DNA of 18,246 nucleotides from an uncultured Clostridia bacterium (GTDB taxonomy: Bacteria > Bacillota > Clostridia > TANB77 > CAG-508): NCBI GenBank assembly GCA_948664205.1, contig CAPNDH010000028.1, positions 1 to 18,246 on the forward strand. The letters run 5' to 3'. The notes beneath the pieces were generated by a model that saw only the letters and a program-made list of their open reading frames with translations, had not been told where the DNA came from and did not search any database. Position 1 is the first letter of the stretch. The number at the start of each line of letters is the position of its first letter. The translations under genes and the position numbers were made by a program. Of the stretch, positions 1 to 6,874 are shown piece by piece.

Positions 1-23
1 GGGTTCGAATCCCATCTGGGCTG
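1..23 (+). tRNA. tRNA, 3' end only (cut by window start)
   Basis: The window opens inside a T arm: GGG, then the canonical T loop TTCGAAT, then CCCAT. A 7-nt 3' acceptor strand CTGGGCT (16-22) and a G discriminator at 23 follow. The anticodon lies outside the window, so the isotype cannot be read. An A1-U72 pair with G73 would fit tRNA-Trp, but that is only a guess. No CCA is encoded. Confidence 0.75.
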
Positions 24-49
24 TTATAACGTAAATTTACGTTTATTTT

Positions 50-125
50 AGGGCAATGGTGTAATTGGCATAGCATACTGCACCCACAAGTGCAGAGACT
101 GGAAGTTCGAATCTTCCATGCCCTA
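50..125 (+). tRNA. tRNA-like gene with an oversized anticodon loop
   Basis: The acceptor strands AGGGCAA (50-56) and ATGCCCT (118-124) pair at six of seven positions. A 4-bp D stem (59-62 with 73-76) encloses a loop containing GG. The T arm is perfect: GGAAG, TTCGAAT, CTTCC (101-117). The variable loop is AGACT. The anticodon stem CTGCA (78-82) with TGCAG (91-95) leaves an 8-nt loop, CCCACAAG. If C83-G90 pairs instead, the loop is 6 nt. Neither gives a normal 7-nt loop, and the base at the U33 position is C. CAC (Val) is the only triplet followed by two A residues as expected, but the isotype is not secure. Eight-nucleotide loops are characteristic of +1 frameshift-suppressor tRNAs. It could also be a degenerate tRNA. 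Confidence 0.6.
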
Positions 126-227
126 TCCCGTTTTTGCTCATTTAGTTGTAGCAATTAGGGATGGCTGGTATTTCGGTCACAGTTGCTCATCTAGTTGTAG
201 CAACTGTAATGGCTGGTGTTCCGGTCA
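125..227 (+). ncRNA. Two tandem copies of a two-hairpin RNA unit
   Basis: Two similar units start near 134 and 183, a 49-nt period. Each has hairpin A with a conserved loop CATYTAGTTGT closed by TGCT/AGCA, then hairpin B, GGCTGG-TRTT-YCGGTC. In unit 2 hairpin A extends to nine perfect pairs (179-187 with 199-207). In unit 1 the outer part is replaced by a different paired stem, ATCCC (125-129) with GGGAT (158-162). In hairpin B the closing pair changes from G-U (168/173) to G-C (216/221). Such paired changes with conserved loops suggest a selected RNA structure. The units lie between a tRNA and a terminator, so they are probably on the tRNA transcript. I do not recognise the family. Confidence 0.55.
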
Positions 228-263
228 AAGAGAAGCGTCCCCGCTTGGAACGCTTCTCTTTTT
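227..263 (+). terminator. Rho-independent terminator of the tRNA transcript
   Basis: A perfect 12-bp stem (227-238 with 250-261) and an 11-nt loop are followed by a T run ending at 263. It closes the tRNA and tandem-hairpin transcription unit. Confidence 0.9.
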
Positions 264-328
264 ATATTATAGTAAAGTAAGTTATTTTAAATTGTAGGGT
301 AGCCACAGCGAAATTATTTTCACAAATA

Positions 329-950
329 TTAAAATTTAAAATAAGCTTCATAATCTCTAGGTTGTGGTCTAGGTGGCATTCCTCCTGGTCCTCCGTGGAA
401 ATGGTGGTCTACCTGGATAAGGTGGTCTTGGACGTGGTGGTCTATTAGGAAAATCTCCTCCTAATATTCTATTTAGTATTAATATTCTTATTAAATCTCT
501 TAATAATGGATTATTTGGCCTTCTTTGCCTATTTTCTACTTCATTTACTTGCCTTGGCATTTCGCTACTATTATTTGTATTATTAGTAATTTGATTCGTT
601 CTTGATATAGCAGAAGTTCTATTTTGAATTTCTTTTTGATTGTTATTATTACTATTTTCTATTTTAATATTTAATAAAATTTCATTATTATTTATATCTA
701 TCTTTTGATATATTTCTTCTACCATATTTTCTATTACTTCTTTTGTAATAGGAACTTTACTCTTTTCACATACCTCACATACTAATGGGTTTATTTTTTT
801 ATAAATTTCAGGATACATACTTTCTAGTTCACTATTGTTTTGATAACTTACAGTATAATCTCTATTTTCAATAACATAATTATCATATGTAGTTACTACT
901 GGATATCCTAGAACACTCCTCATATAATCTTCATAATTTTGATAATACAT
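329..950 (-). CDS. Hypothetical coat-like protein with a Pro/Gly/Arg-rich tail, +1-recoded
   Basis: The start at 950 is chosen because an AAAGGAGG site lies 6 nt upstream; an earlier ATG at 989 would overlap that site. The N-terminus begins MYYQNYEDYMRSVLGYP. The middle is Asn-rich. The C-terminus is a Pro/Arg/Gly-rich tail after a short hydrophobic stretch (LIRILILNRILGG). In the zero frame the protein stops at 369 with a tail that changes from PGRPPFP to RRTRRNAT. If the C at 395 is skipped, so that CGGA is read as Gly186, the tail continues as GGPGGMPPRPQPRDYEAYFKF-type sequence to a stop at 329, giving 206 aa. The regular proline/glycine composition continues across the shift. The function is unknown. 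The short tyrosine-rich N-terminus and Pro/Gly tail resemble clostridial spore-surface proteins, which is inference only. Confidence 0.7.
392..395 (-). other. CGGA +1 site (Gly186) in the coat-like gene
   Basis: On the minus strand the frame reads CCA CGG AGG ACC. Dropping the C gives CCA GGA GGA CCA GGA GGA, restoring a Pro-Gly-rich tail. In the zero frame a TAG follows after seven more codons. Confidence 0.75.
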
Positions 951-1100
951 AGTTTTCCTCCTTTTACTTTTATGTATTATCGTATTCATTTGCTTTCTAT
1001 TTTGTGCTTATACACTTTAATATTTATTATTTTGTTATACTAAAATTCAATTAAATATTATTTATGTTTTTAATATTTTAATATAATTTAATAAAAGTAA

Positions 1101-1129
1101 TTGAATTTAACATAATTTTATGCTAAAAT
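1101..1129 (+). promoter_or_regulatory. Probable sigma-A promoter for the 1172 gene
   Basis: TTGAAT (1101-1106), a 17-nt spacer and TAAAAT (1124-1129) lie about 40 nt upstream of the start codon and its AAGGAGG site. Confidence 0.55.
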
Positions 1130-1171
1130 ATGTATATTAAAATTATTATAAAATGACAAGGAGGATTCTTT

Positions 1172-1942
1172 ATGTCTAAATATGATCAAAACAGATTAGA
1201 ATGGGAAATTTCTCATTCTTCATTAGCTAAAAAGATTAGCAATCCTGAAATACTTACTTATAATTTATGTCGGAAATATGCATGTTTAAATATTGCAAAA
1301 AACCTAACACATGTTGATGTCAGAGGAGAATCTATAATAGAAATTCCTAAAGGTACAGAATTTCATTTTATAGGAAGAGTTGATACTAATAGTAGATATA
1401 AATCATATGAACCTAACTGTTATTATAGAACCTTTGAGCGAAGAGATTTTATATCATTTTCTATAATTAATAATTCAAATATTTCTCATTATAGAGGAGA
1501 TATCTTTTTTGTTTATGATATATTACCTAAAGATATTGTACATATATTTCCAACAGATAGTTTTATTTTTACAGATGCTGTATCAGAAAAAGAACTTACT
1601 CATATTCCTAGTTTATGGATAACTTTAAAAGAGCTAGAGGAGCTTTCTTTTAAGATGAGAGTGTATAATCAAATTACTTGTAAAACAAAAAGAAATGGAG
1701 AAATATTAAAGCCTTTTGCTGTTATTTCTTTTTGTGGCTTCGATTCCAAAGAAAGTAAAACACCACAAGAAGTTGCTAATAAATTTGGAATACCTTGTAT
1801 TAGCGTATATCCAAACGAAAACGCAGTAAATTATGGTGATGACTTACTTTTGGATCAAGCTGTATATTATAATGTTTGTAGTAAATTACAAAAGTATTAT
1901 GATATAAATATAGACGATTTATTGTGTTCTAGTGAATTCTGA
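1172..1942 (+). CDS. Hypothetical protein, 256 aa
   Basis: The ATG is preceded by AAGGAGG at 1158-1164. I do not recognise the family. The protein has no signal peptide and no obvious membrane segment; it is rich in aromatic and charged residues, with scattered cysteines, and looks cytoplasmic and folded. It is monocistronic between its own promoter and the hairpin at 1959-1994, convergent with murD. Codon 34 is an in-frame CGG (1271-1273). A +1 shift there would reach a stop within a few codons, so here CGG has to act as a normal triplet, probably Arg. This contrasts with the CGG sites in murD, uvrA, uvrB and cysE. It may be an accessory gene of separate origin. Confidence 0.75.
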   Translation: MSKYDQNRLEWEISHSSLAKKISNPEILTYNLCRKYACLNIAKNLTHVDVRGESIIEIPKGTEFHFIGRVDTNSRYKSYEPNCYYRTFERRDFISFSIINNSNISHYRGDIFFVYDILPKDIVHIFPTDSFIFTDAVSEKELTHIPSLWITLKELEELSFKMRVYNQITCKTKRNGEILKPFAVISFCGFDSKESKTPQEVANKFGIPCISVYPNENAVNYGDDLLLDQAVYYNVCSKLQKYYDINIDDLLCSSEF

Positions 1943-1958
1943 ATTTAATGCTACTAAA

Positions 1959-1994
1959 TAAAACAGGAAATTTAAATTTAAATTTCCTGTTTTA
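1959..1994. terminator. Bidirectional terminator between the 1172 gene and murD
   Basis: A perfect palindromic hairpin is built from AAAACAGGAAATTT and its complement, with T-rich tracts on both strands. It lies between two convergent stop codons (1942 and 1997). Confidence 0.85.
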
Positions 1995-1996
1995 TT

Positions 1997-3398
1997 TTAT
2001 AATTCATTTACAAATTCCTTGAATTTATTTCCACGTTCTGCAAAGTTCTTAAATGCATCAAAGCTTGCGCTAGCTGGTGAAAGTAATATTATTTCTCCTG
2101 GTTTTGCTTTTTTGTTTGCTAATTTTACCGCTTCTCCGCAAATTTTCTACATAGCAGATTTCTACTTTTTCCCCATTTGGCGCTTTTCTAGTTGCTTCTT
2201 CTATTTTTGTTGCTGTAGGCCCTGTTAATATTAATGTTTGTACTTTGTTTGCTATTGCCTCCCCTACTTCTTTATAGTCTAAACCTTTATCTGAACCACC
2301 TGCTAATAATATAATGTTTTCATCGAATGCATTTAGCCCTGCTATTGTGCTTGCTGGACTTGTTCCTATCGAATCATTATACCATTTAACACTATTAATT
2401 TCTCTAACAAATTCTAGCCTATGTTCTACTCCATTAAATTCTTTTATAGCTTGAATAGCCGTTTCTAAATTTACTAGTGGGCTTGTTGCTGCTAATGCTG
2501 TACAAATATTTTCATAGTTATGTATTCCTCGTAATTTTATATCTTGTTTTTTTATTAAATGTCTTCTAACTCCATCTTGGCAATACTTTATTATTCCATC
2601 ATTGTTATCATATATAAATCCATCTTCTAATTTTTCTTTACTACTAAAAAATATTACTTTTCCATTCGCTTCTTTTGCAAATTCACGAGTATATTCATTA
2701 TCATAATTTAATACAACTATTCCATTCTCACTTTGGTGTTTAAATATATTTTTCTTTTCTTCTCTATATTCTTCATACGAACTATGTACATTTAAGTGGT
2801 CTGGAAATATGTTTGTTACAACACTAATTTCAGGGCTAACATCCATATTAGTTAGTTGAAAACTACTCATTTCTAATACTATTACATCTTCTGGTCTCAT
2901 ATCTTTTACTTCAGTAAAAATTGGTTTTCCTATATTTCCACCTAAATAACATTTATAGCCTGCTTTTTTTACAATTTCATAAATAATTGATGAAGTAGTT
3001 GTTTTTCCTTCTGTTCCAGTTATTCCTATTGTTTTACTAGGAGTTAATTTTAATACCATTTCAATTTCTGTTGTTACAATTGCTCCTCTTTCTTCTTCAG
3101 CTTTTATTTCTTTTCTGTAAGGCATAACACTAGGCGAACGGAAAATAATATCAAAACCTTTTAAATTTTCTAAATTATTTTCTCCACAAAAATATTGTAT
3201 GTCATATTTATCTATCTTTTCTATTACATTATTATCTAATTCTTCTTTTGCTCTATTATCAAAAACAGATATTTTACAAGATAGATTATAAAAATAGTCT
3301 AAAAGTGGTAAATTGCTTACTCCTAGCCCTATAATTGCTATTTTCTTTCCGCTAGCAAATTTATTAAATTGTTCTAATTTTTCATTTTTAAATTCCAT
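1997..3398 (-). CDS. murD: UDP-N-acetylmuramoyl-L-alanine--D-glutamate ligase, +1-recoded
   Basis: MurD adds D-glutamate to UDP-MurNAc-L-Ala in cytoplasmic peptidoglycan synthesis and is normally essential. Visible landmarks: an N-terminal Rossmann-like motif (KIAIIGLGVSNLPLL), the ATP loop GITGTEGKTTT near residue 125, the central-domain NIFPDHLN, the ligase motif HNYENICTALAA, and HRLEFVREINSVKWYNDSIG. The start has an AAGGAG site 8 nt upstream. The zero frame leaves the conserved sequence after ENL at codon 421, which is CGG, and ends at 2070 with an unrelated lysine/arginine-rich tail. If CGGA is read as one Gly codon, the expected C-terminal domain continues as EAVKLANKKAKPGEIILLSP, then ASASFDAFKNFAERG, and stops at 1997, giving 466 aa, normal for MurD. 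The downstream sequence shows no decay. No other in-frame CGG was found in this gene. Confidence 0.93.
2135..2138 (-). other. CGGA +1 site (Gly421) in murD
   Basis: The minus strand reads AAT TTG CGG AGA AGC. Dropping the C gives AAT TTG GGA GAA GCG GTA (N-L-G-E-A-V), leading into the conserved MurD C-terminus. The lesion is a lone C, not a homopolymer slip. Confidence 0.85.
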
Positions 3399-3484
3399 TT
3401 ATTTTTCTCCTTTTTTTATTAGAAATTGGATGACGGTTGACATATTTCTAATTTTCTATTTATAATTTCGAATTTTCAATTTAT

Positions 3485-3614
3485 ATGTAGGGGCGATTAG
3501 CAATCGCCCACTCTTCGAAGAAATTGCTAGAAATTTTGTATTATTTTCTAATATTTTCATATATTTTTTTGGTAGTTTCTTTGTAGCATGGGCGATTAAT
3601 AATCGCCCCTACAT
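3485..3614. repeat. 130-bp inverted-repeat element with palindromic ends (MITE/REP-like)
   Basis: The left end carries ATGTAGGGGCGATT AGC AATCGCCCA (3485-3510). The right end carries its near-complement TGGGCGATT AAT AATCGCCCCTACAT (3589-3614). Each end is itself a perfect 8-bp hairpin, GGGCGATT/AATCGCCC, and the two ends pair as terminal inverted repeats around an AT-rich core. The GC content stands out from the surroundings. There is no ORF inside. It fills the gap between murD and the kinase gene. This form fits a non-autonomous MITE-like or REP-like element. Confidence 0.7.
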
Positions 3615-3661
3615 TTTCAAATTACTTTTCAATTTTTTATTAGTGTAAAAATAATATTTCT

Positions 3662-4348
3662 TTATACATACATTATTTCAATTTCTTTTATATATTTACA
3701 AACTTCATTTGTTGATTCCAATGCTGTTCTACATTCTGTAACATCAACTTTAATTGTATTTTCATATATTTTATAAAATCCAGATTTTTCTTGTAATTCG
3801 TCTCTTTTTGCAATATGCTCTTTTAATTCTCCTAAACTTACTTCTCCATTATATTGATTTAACTTTCTTTTTGCTCTTTCTTCTAAAGATGCTGTTATAA
3901 AAAAGTGGTAGTCTAAGTCAGGATATATTTCCATAAGTGCTCTTCCTGATACTATTACATTATATTTTTCTTTTAAATTATTTATGATGCTTCTTGCAAA
4001 AATAAACATTTGCATATTATTTGCCTTATTTGCTACAGTCGATACTGCAATTGATGTTTCTTTATTTTGTAATTTTTCTTCTTCTATTTTTTCATTTTCT
4101 ATATATACTACACTTTCATTGTTTTCAAATTCTATTTTTACATCTAACTCTTCCATTAATTTTGTAATATCTATATTTTCTAATTCTTTAATATTTTTAT
4201 TTTTGCTCATAAATGCATATACTATTCCTCTGTATAAATTTCCTCCATGAAAAATTATACTGTTGGGAATTTTAGAAAGTAATTCTCTACATATTGAAGT
4301 CTTTCCACTTCCTACTAAACCTTCTATTCCTATTACTATGTTTTTCAT
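3662..4348 (-). CDS. Cytidylate-kinase-like P-loop nucleoside kinase
   Basis: The Walker A loop GLVGSGKTS lies near residues 9-17. The middle segment has the NMP-kinase pattern IVSGRALMEIYPDLDYHFFI, followed by an Arg-rich lid start (EERAKRKLNQ) and a KRDELQEKSGFYKI...TIKVDVT tail, which matches the order of cytidylate kinase (CMP + ATP to CDP + ADP). The length of 228 aa fits Cmk. The start at 4348 (MKNIVIG) has AAAGGA 9 nt upstream; an earlier ATG at 4375 would place that site inside the gene. The sequence departs from the Cmk consensus in the substrate-binding RD-x-x-DS region, so it may be a paralogue and not the housekeeping cmk. No in-frame CGG was found. Confidence 0.75.
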   Translation of the reverse strand: MKNIVIGIEGLVGSGKTSICRELLSKIPNSIIFHGGNLYRGIVYAFMSKNKNIKELENIDITKLMEELDVKIEFENNESVVYIENEKIEEEKLQNKETSIAVSTVANKANNMQMFIFARSIINNLKEKYNVIVSGRALMEIYPDLDYHFFITASLEERAKRKLNQYNGEVSLGELKEHIAKRDELQEKSGFYKIYENTIKVDVTECRTALESTNEVCKYIKEIEIMYV

Positions 4349-4375
4349 TTTTAATATTCCTTTCTCAAAACACAA

Positions 4376-4611
4376 AGCTGATTGTTAAAAAATAATTAAA
4401 TTTTACACAGATAAAATTATAATTTTTTTCAACTATTTATAAAGGCATTATAACATATTTTTTGTATTTGTAAAATAGGATAATTTATATTTTTATTAAG
4501 TTTATGTAATTTGATTTTTGTGGATATATATTTAAGATATTAACAATGTTATTATTTATAGAATACAAAATAATAATTTTTTTGATAACAATTTTTCTAA
4601 TTTCTTTTTTA
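4376..4611. other. AT-rich intergenic stretch without recognisable features
   Basis: About 236 bases of mostly A and T between the kinase start and the end of the small ORF at 4612. I see no ORF with a ribosome binding site, no strong hairpin and no repeat. Confidence 0.5.
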
Positions 4612-4761
4612 TTAATAATTTTTATTATATGAAATTTTCAAACGAAGTTCTTTTTTAATTCTTTGAGATAATGGAATTGAATAATTTGAAATATTGTCAA
4701 TTGTTTGATAAAAATCCTCTGGAAACGAAGGAGATATGATTACTTTATTTTTAATAGGCAA
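4612..4761 (-). CDS. Possible 49-aa ORF with TTG start overlapping the upstream gene
   Basis: Starting at TTG (4761), 7 nt after a GGAG, the frame encodes a peptide beginning LPIKNKVIISPSFPEDFYQT and ending KISYNKNY. It overlaps the end of the 4751-4984 ORF by 11 nt in the +1 frame. Two readings are possible: a translationally coupled small protein, or a continuation of the upstream gene. Removing one A from the AAAA at the junction would fuse them as ...NKEMKLPIKNKVIISPSF. That would be an ordinary homopolymer indel, unlike the CGGN sites. No family is recognised. Confidence 0.4.
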   Translation of the reverse strand: MPIKNKVIISPSFPEDFYQTIDNISNYSIPLSQRIKKELRLKISYNKNY

Positions 4762-4984
4762 TTTTCATCTCCTTATTTTCATTGTTTCTATTATGTTCTT
4801 TTTCAATTCTTTCCATTAGCTCATCTAATTTTTTCATAAATACTTCAAATGGAATTCCTTCAATTTCTCCATTATCTAATTTTTCAGCAATTTCAGCAGC
4901 TTCCATTATTTTTCTTTCTTCATATTCTTCATATGACATAATATTGCCGTTTTCATTTCTAAAATCATACATGCTTGTAATCAT
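4751..4984 (-). CDS. Small acidic helical hypothetical protein, 77 aa
   Basis: Short charged protein dominated by Glu/Lys/Met (YEEYEERKIMEAAEIAEKLD, then GIPFEVFMKKLDELMERIEKE), predicted largely helical. An AAAGGAG site lies 11 nt upstream, and a strong sigma-A-like promoter precedes it. The small size and overlap with the following 49-aa ORF resemble an antitoxin-first gene pair, but there is no family match to support that. It may instead be the N-terminal part of one gene broken by an A-run indel. Confidence 0.6.
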   Translation of the reverse strand: MITSMYDFRNENGNIMSYEEYEERKIMEAAEIAEKLDNGEIEGIPFEVFMKKLDELMERIEKEHNRNNENKEMKIAY

Positions 4985-5019
4985 TTTTTCTTGTTCTCCT
5001 TTTTTATATTTTATTATTC

Positions 5020-5048
5020 ATTCTAACATAGAATTTTATACTTGTCAA
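5020..5048 (-). promoter_or_regulatory. Sigma-A promoter for the 4984 gene
   Basis: On the minus strand TTGACA (5043-5048), a 17-nt spacer and TAGAAT (5020-5025) lie about 35 nt upstream of the start codon. Confidence 0.7.
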
Positions 5049-5145
5049 ACAAATATTCGCGACATTTTTTGACATATTATTTTTAGTATATATTTATATT
5101 TTTTAGGTCACAATATAAATAGAGTTAGAAAGGTGGTGCATTTTT

Positions 5146-5259
5146 ATGTCAGAAAAAAATAATAAAAACAATAAAAATAATAACAATAATCAAAAAAATA
5201 ACCAAAACAATCAAAACAGAAATAACAATAACGAGAATAACAATAATAATTGTAGATAA
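5146..5259 (+). CDS. 37-aa Asn-rich peptide
   Basis: The ATG is preceded by GAAAGGTGGTG. After MSEK the peptide is almost entirely Asn, Lys and Gln in alternating NNK/NNQ blocks and ends ENNNNNCR. A TTGACA at 5069-5074 lies upstream with only a weak -10. A strong terminator follows directly, so it is an independent small transcription unit. Clostridia carry similar tiny Asn-rich, sporulation-associated peptides; that assignment is inference. It could also be low-complexity sequence in AAT/AAC triplets, but start, Shine-Dalgarno, stop and terminator are all in place. Confidence 0.6.
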   Translation: MSEKNNKNNKNNNNNQKNNQNNQNRNNNNENNNNNCR

Positions 5260-5264
5260 GAAAA

Positions 5265-5306
5265 AAACACTCCCACAAATATTAAATTTGTAGGAGTGTT
5301 TTTTTA
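5265..5306. terminator. Bidirectional terminator between the Asn-rich ORF and the 5304 gene
   Basis: A long hairpin with arms AACACTCC and ACAAAT, one mismatch, and loop ATTAA, is flanked by A and T runs on both sides. It sits between convergent stop codons. Confidence 0.85.
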
Positions 5307-5615
5307 TACTTCAAAAGCTGTTATAAAGCAATATACTGCTATCCAAAACTTATATGCAAGTGAAGACCGAACATATACTTCATAATTAGTAAGCCATCTA
5401 TGCTTATCCTCTGGAGTAATATGCCTATATCTTGGATCTTCATATATTATATATTTAGAAGATGAACTCTTCAAACATATTTCATGTGTCTTTGCTTTAT
5501 GGATCTTTTCTAACCGTTTTAATACTTCTTTGCTAGTGCCTCTTGCCAAAACTTTACTGGCACTATCCAAAGGTAAGTCAAAGGCTTCAATGTTTTTTAA
5601 TGTTACTTTAATCAT
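5304..5615 (-). CDS. Hypothetical protein, 103 aa
   Basis: I do not recognise it. The N-terminal half looks like a small alpha/beta domain (MIKVTLKNIEAFDLPLDSAS), and the C-terminus is hydrophobic (FWIAVYCFITAF), possibly one membrane-interacting helix. Its ATG overlaps the last codons of the upstream membrane-protein gene (ATGATTAA), so the two are translationally coupled. It contains two in-frame CGG codons: codon 34 (5514-5516) and codon 83 (5367-5369). A +1 shift at the first gives an immediate TAG and at the second a stop after about ten codons, so CGG must be read as a triplet if the ORF is functional. Confidence 0.65.
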   Translation of the reverse strand: MIKVTLKNIEAFDLPLDSASKVLARGTSKEVLKRLEKIHKAKTHEICLKSSSSKYIIYEDPRYRHITPEDKHRWLTNYEVYVRSSLAYKFWIAVYCFITAFEV

Positions 5616-6045
5616 TCTCGTCCCTCCCTAATTCTTTATCAAGTGAATTATTGAATCGCCTTTTTTCATCTTTGATTCTTAAGAATATTCTCTTAGGCAG
5701 ACTAATAAAGAAACGAAATATAACTACTAGTACTTCTATTATAATTTTAATAATAAAAATAAAGTCTTCTAATATAGTACCTTCTTTTAAATATTGTATA
5801 AAATTCTCTATCATTGAACCTGTAAGAATAATAAATAGTAGTATCCATACAGCTATTATAAATCCTAAAAATGTTTCACCTGCATATGTTGCTGACGCTT
5901 CAATTAATGATAAAAATGTAACACCTATAAAGTTGCAAATTATCAGTAGCACTGGTAACCATACAATAAAAGAATAACGTTTTAAAATCACCTTTAATAT
6001 AGCTTTTGTCCGTTTACTTTTTGTTCCGTTTGAAAATTCTTTCAT
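5608..6045 (-). CDS. Hypothetical membrane protein, 145 aa
   Basis: Three hydrophobic segments are visible: FIVWLPVLLIICNFIGVTFL, FLGFIIAVWILLFIILTG, and a longer one within FIFIIKIIIEVLVVIFRFFI. The N-terminus and C-terminus are basic, suggesting a cytoplasmic N-terminus. The start at the ATG (6045) is preferred over a TTG two codons earlier because the AGGAGGG site is then 9 nt away. It heads a two-gene operon with the overlapping 5304-5615 gene. No family is recognised. Confidence 0.7.
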   Translation of the reverse strand: MKEFSNGTKSKRTKAILKVILKRYSFIVWLPVLLIICNFIGVTFLSLIEASATYAGETFLGFIIAVWILLFIILTGSMIENFIQYLKEGTILEDFIFIIKIIIEVLVVIFRFFISLPKRIFLRIKDEKRRFNNSLDKELGRDEND

Positions 6046-6091
6046 ATACAAAACCCTCCTTATATACTCATTTTTTTAAATCACTTATACT

Positions 6092-6120
6092 ATATTACCA
6101 TATTTTACATAATTTTGCAA
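6092..6120 (-). promoter_or_regulatory. Probable promoter of the 6045-5304 operon
   Basis: On the minus strand TTGCAA (6115-6120), a 17-nt spacer and TAATAT (6092-6097) lie about 45 nt upstream of the operon's first ATG. Confidence 0.5.
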
Positions 6121-6254
6121 TACATCCTCTTATTTTTTAATGTTTAAAAATTTTAATTTTATTGTTGTATTATGTTAAATATTATGATATAAATATATTA
6201 TAATTTCATTTTTTTAATTCTTACTATAACTCTATAGTAAAATTTCCAAATTTA

Positions 6255-6283
6255 TTGATATTATTTATTTAAAATGTTATAAT
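6255..6283 (+). promoter_or_regulatory. Promoter-like pair immediately before the DUF4160 gene
   Basis: TTGATA (6255-6260), a 17-nt spacer and TATAAT (6278-6283). The expected transcription start falls at or inside the Shine-Dalgarno (6287-6291), giving an unusually short or absent leader. A more upstream promoter may be used instead. Confidence 0.45.
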
Positions 6284-6300
6284 TTAGGAGGTGATAATTG

Positions 6301-6567
6301 TTGCCTATTGTTTCGCAATTTTATGGAATAATTATTAGTATGTTTTTTAATGATACTGATAGACATCATTTACCACATATTCATGTTCAATATGCTGAAT
6401 ATAGGTGTACTTTTGATTTTGATGGAAACATACTTTCTGGAAATATTCCAAATAGACAAAGAAAGTTAGTTGAAGCATGGATAGAAATTAGAAAAGAAGA
6501 TTTAATTGCTTTATGGGGTGCTATTCAAAATGGTACTAATGGTTTTACTATTGAACCATTAAAATAA
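6301..6567 (+). CDS. DUF4160-family protein
   Basis: The sequence MPIVSQFYGIIISMFFND, then the HHLPHIHVQY histidine cluster, FDGNILSGNIP, and the closing WIEIRKEDLIALWGAIQNG follow the DUF4160 pattern (PTISRFYGI, PPHFHA, G-L/I-P, W...L). The start is TTG; two tandem TTGs (6298 and 6301) are possible, and the second is chosen because families begin MPxI and because the AGGAGGTGAT site is then 9 nt away. DUF4160 and DUF2442 genes are often adjacent and have been proposed as toxin-antitoxin-like pairs; the mechanism is not settled. Full length (about 88 aa), no in-frame CGG. Confidence 0.85.
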   Translation: MPIVSQFYGIIISMFFNDTDRHHLPHIHVQYAEYRCTFDFDGNILSGNIPNRQRKLVEAWIEIRKEDLIALWGAIQNGTNGFTIEPLK

Positions 6568-6590
6568 TTTTAAAATTGGGGGCTTACAAT

Positions 6591-6872
6591 ATGGAAAATG
6601 AAATAGAAGAAATGCCTATTGAAGTTAAGGCATTAGAAGATTTTTTATTATATATTGAATTTCAAAATGGTGAGAAAAAAATATATGATATGAAGGAAAT
6701 GTTAAAATTTGATTATTATAAGAATTTAAGAAATAGAGAAATTTTTAAAACTGTTTGTGTTTATGGGATAACTTTAAAATGGTCTACTGGTGAAGATATT
6801 GCACCAGAGAAGATTTATTTTGATAGTGTTCCTTTGGATGAGTTTTTTGGTGAAATTAAAGAAATGGAATAA
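6591..6872 (+). CDS. DUF2442-family protein
   Basis: Features of the DUF2442 fold: V-K-A-L-E-D-F followed by YIEFQNGEKKIYDM, an acidic helix, then VYGITLKWSTGEDIAPEKIYFDSVP. The start at 6591 is chosen because GGGGG lies 8 nt upstream; an in-frame TTG at 6576 would overlap that site. It follows the DUF4160 gene by 23 nt and precedes a terminator, so the two form a bicistronic cassette. In comparable pairs the DUF2442 member is the candidate partner or antitoxin; that role is inferred from context. Confidence 0.85.
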   Translation: MENEIEEMPIEVKALEDFLLYIEFQNGEKKIYDMKEMLKFDYYKNLRNREIFKTVCVYGITLKWSTGEDIAPEKIYFDSVPLDEFFGEIKEME

Positions 6873-6874
6873 AT

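Noticed and set aside
50..125. Naming the 8-nt-loop tRNA as the CGGN decoder
   Set aside because: Its loop CCCACAAG has no NCCG, and its acceptor end does not look like tRNA-Gly, so there is no pairing support.
125..227. CRISPR array
   Set aside because: Only two units, repeats directly adjacent with no unique spacers, and internal hairpins with covarying stems; no cas genes.
4751..4765. A seventh recoding site at the 4751/4761 overlap
   Set aside because: No CGG is present; the junction is an A run and can be a normal gene overlap.
5367..5369. CGGT in the 5304 gene as a glycine recoding site
   Set aside because: Both readings are open for a while, but the earlier CGG in the same gene cannot shift without immediate termination, and no homologue is known to decide.
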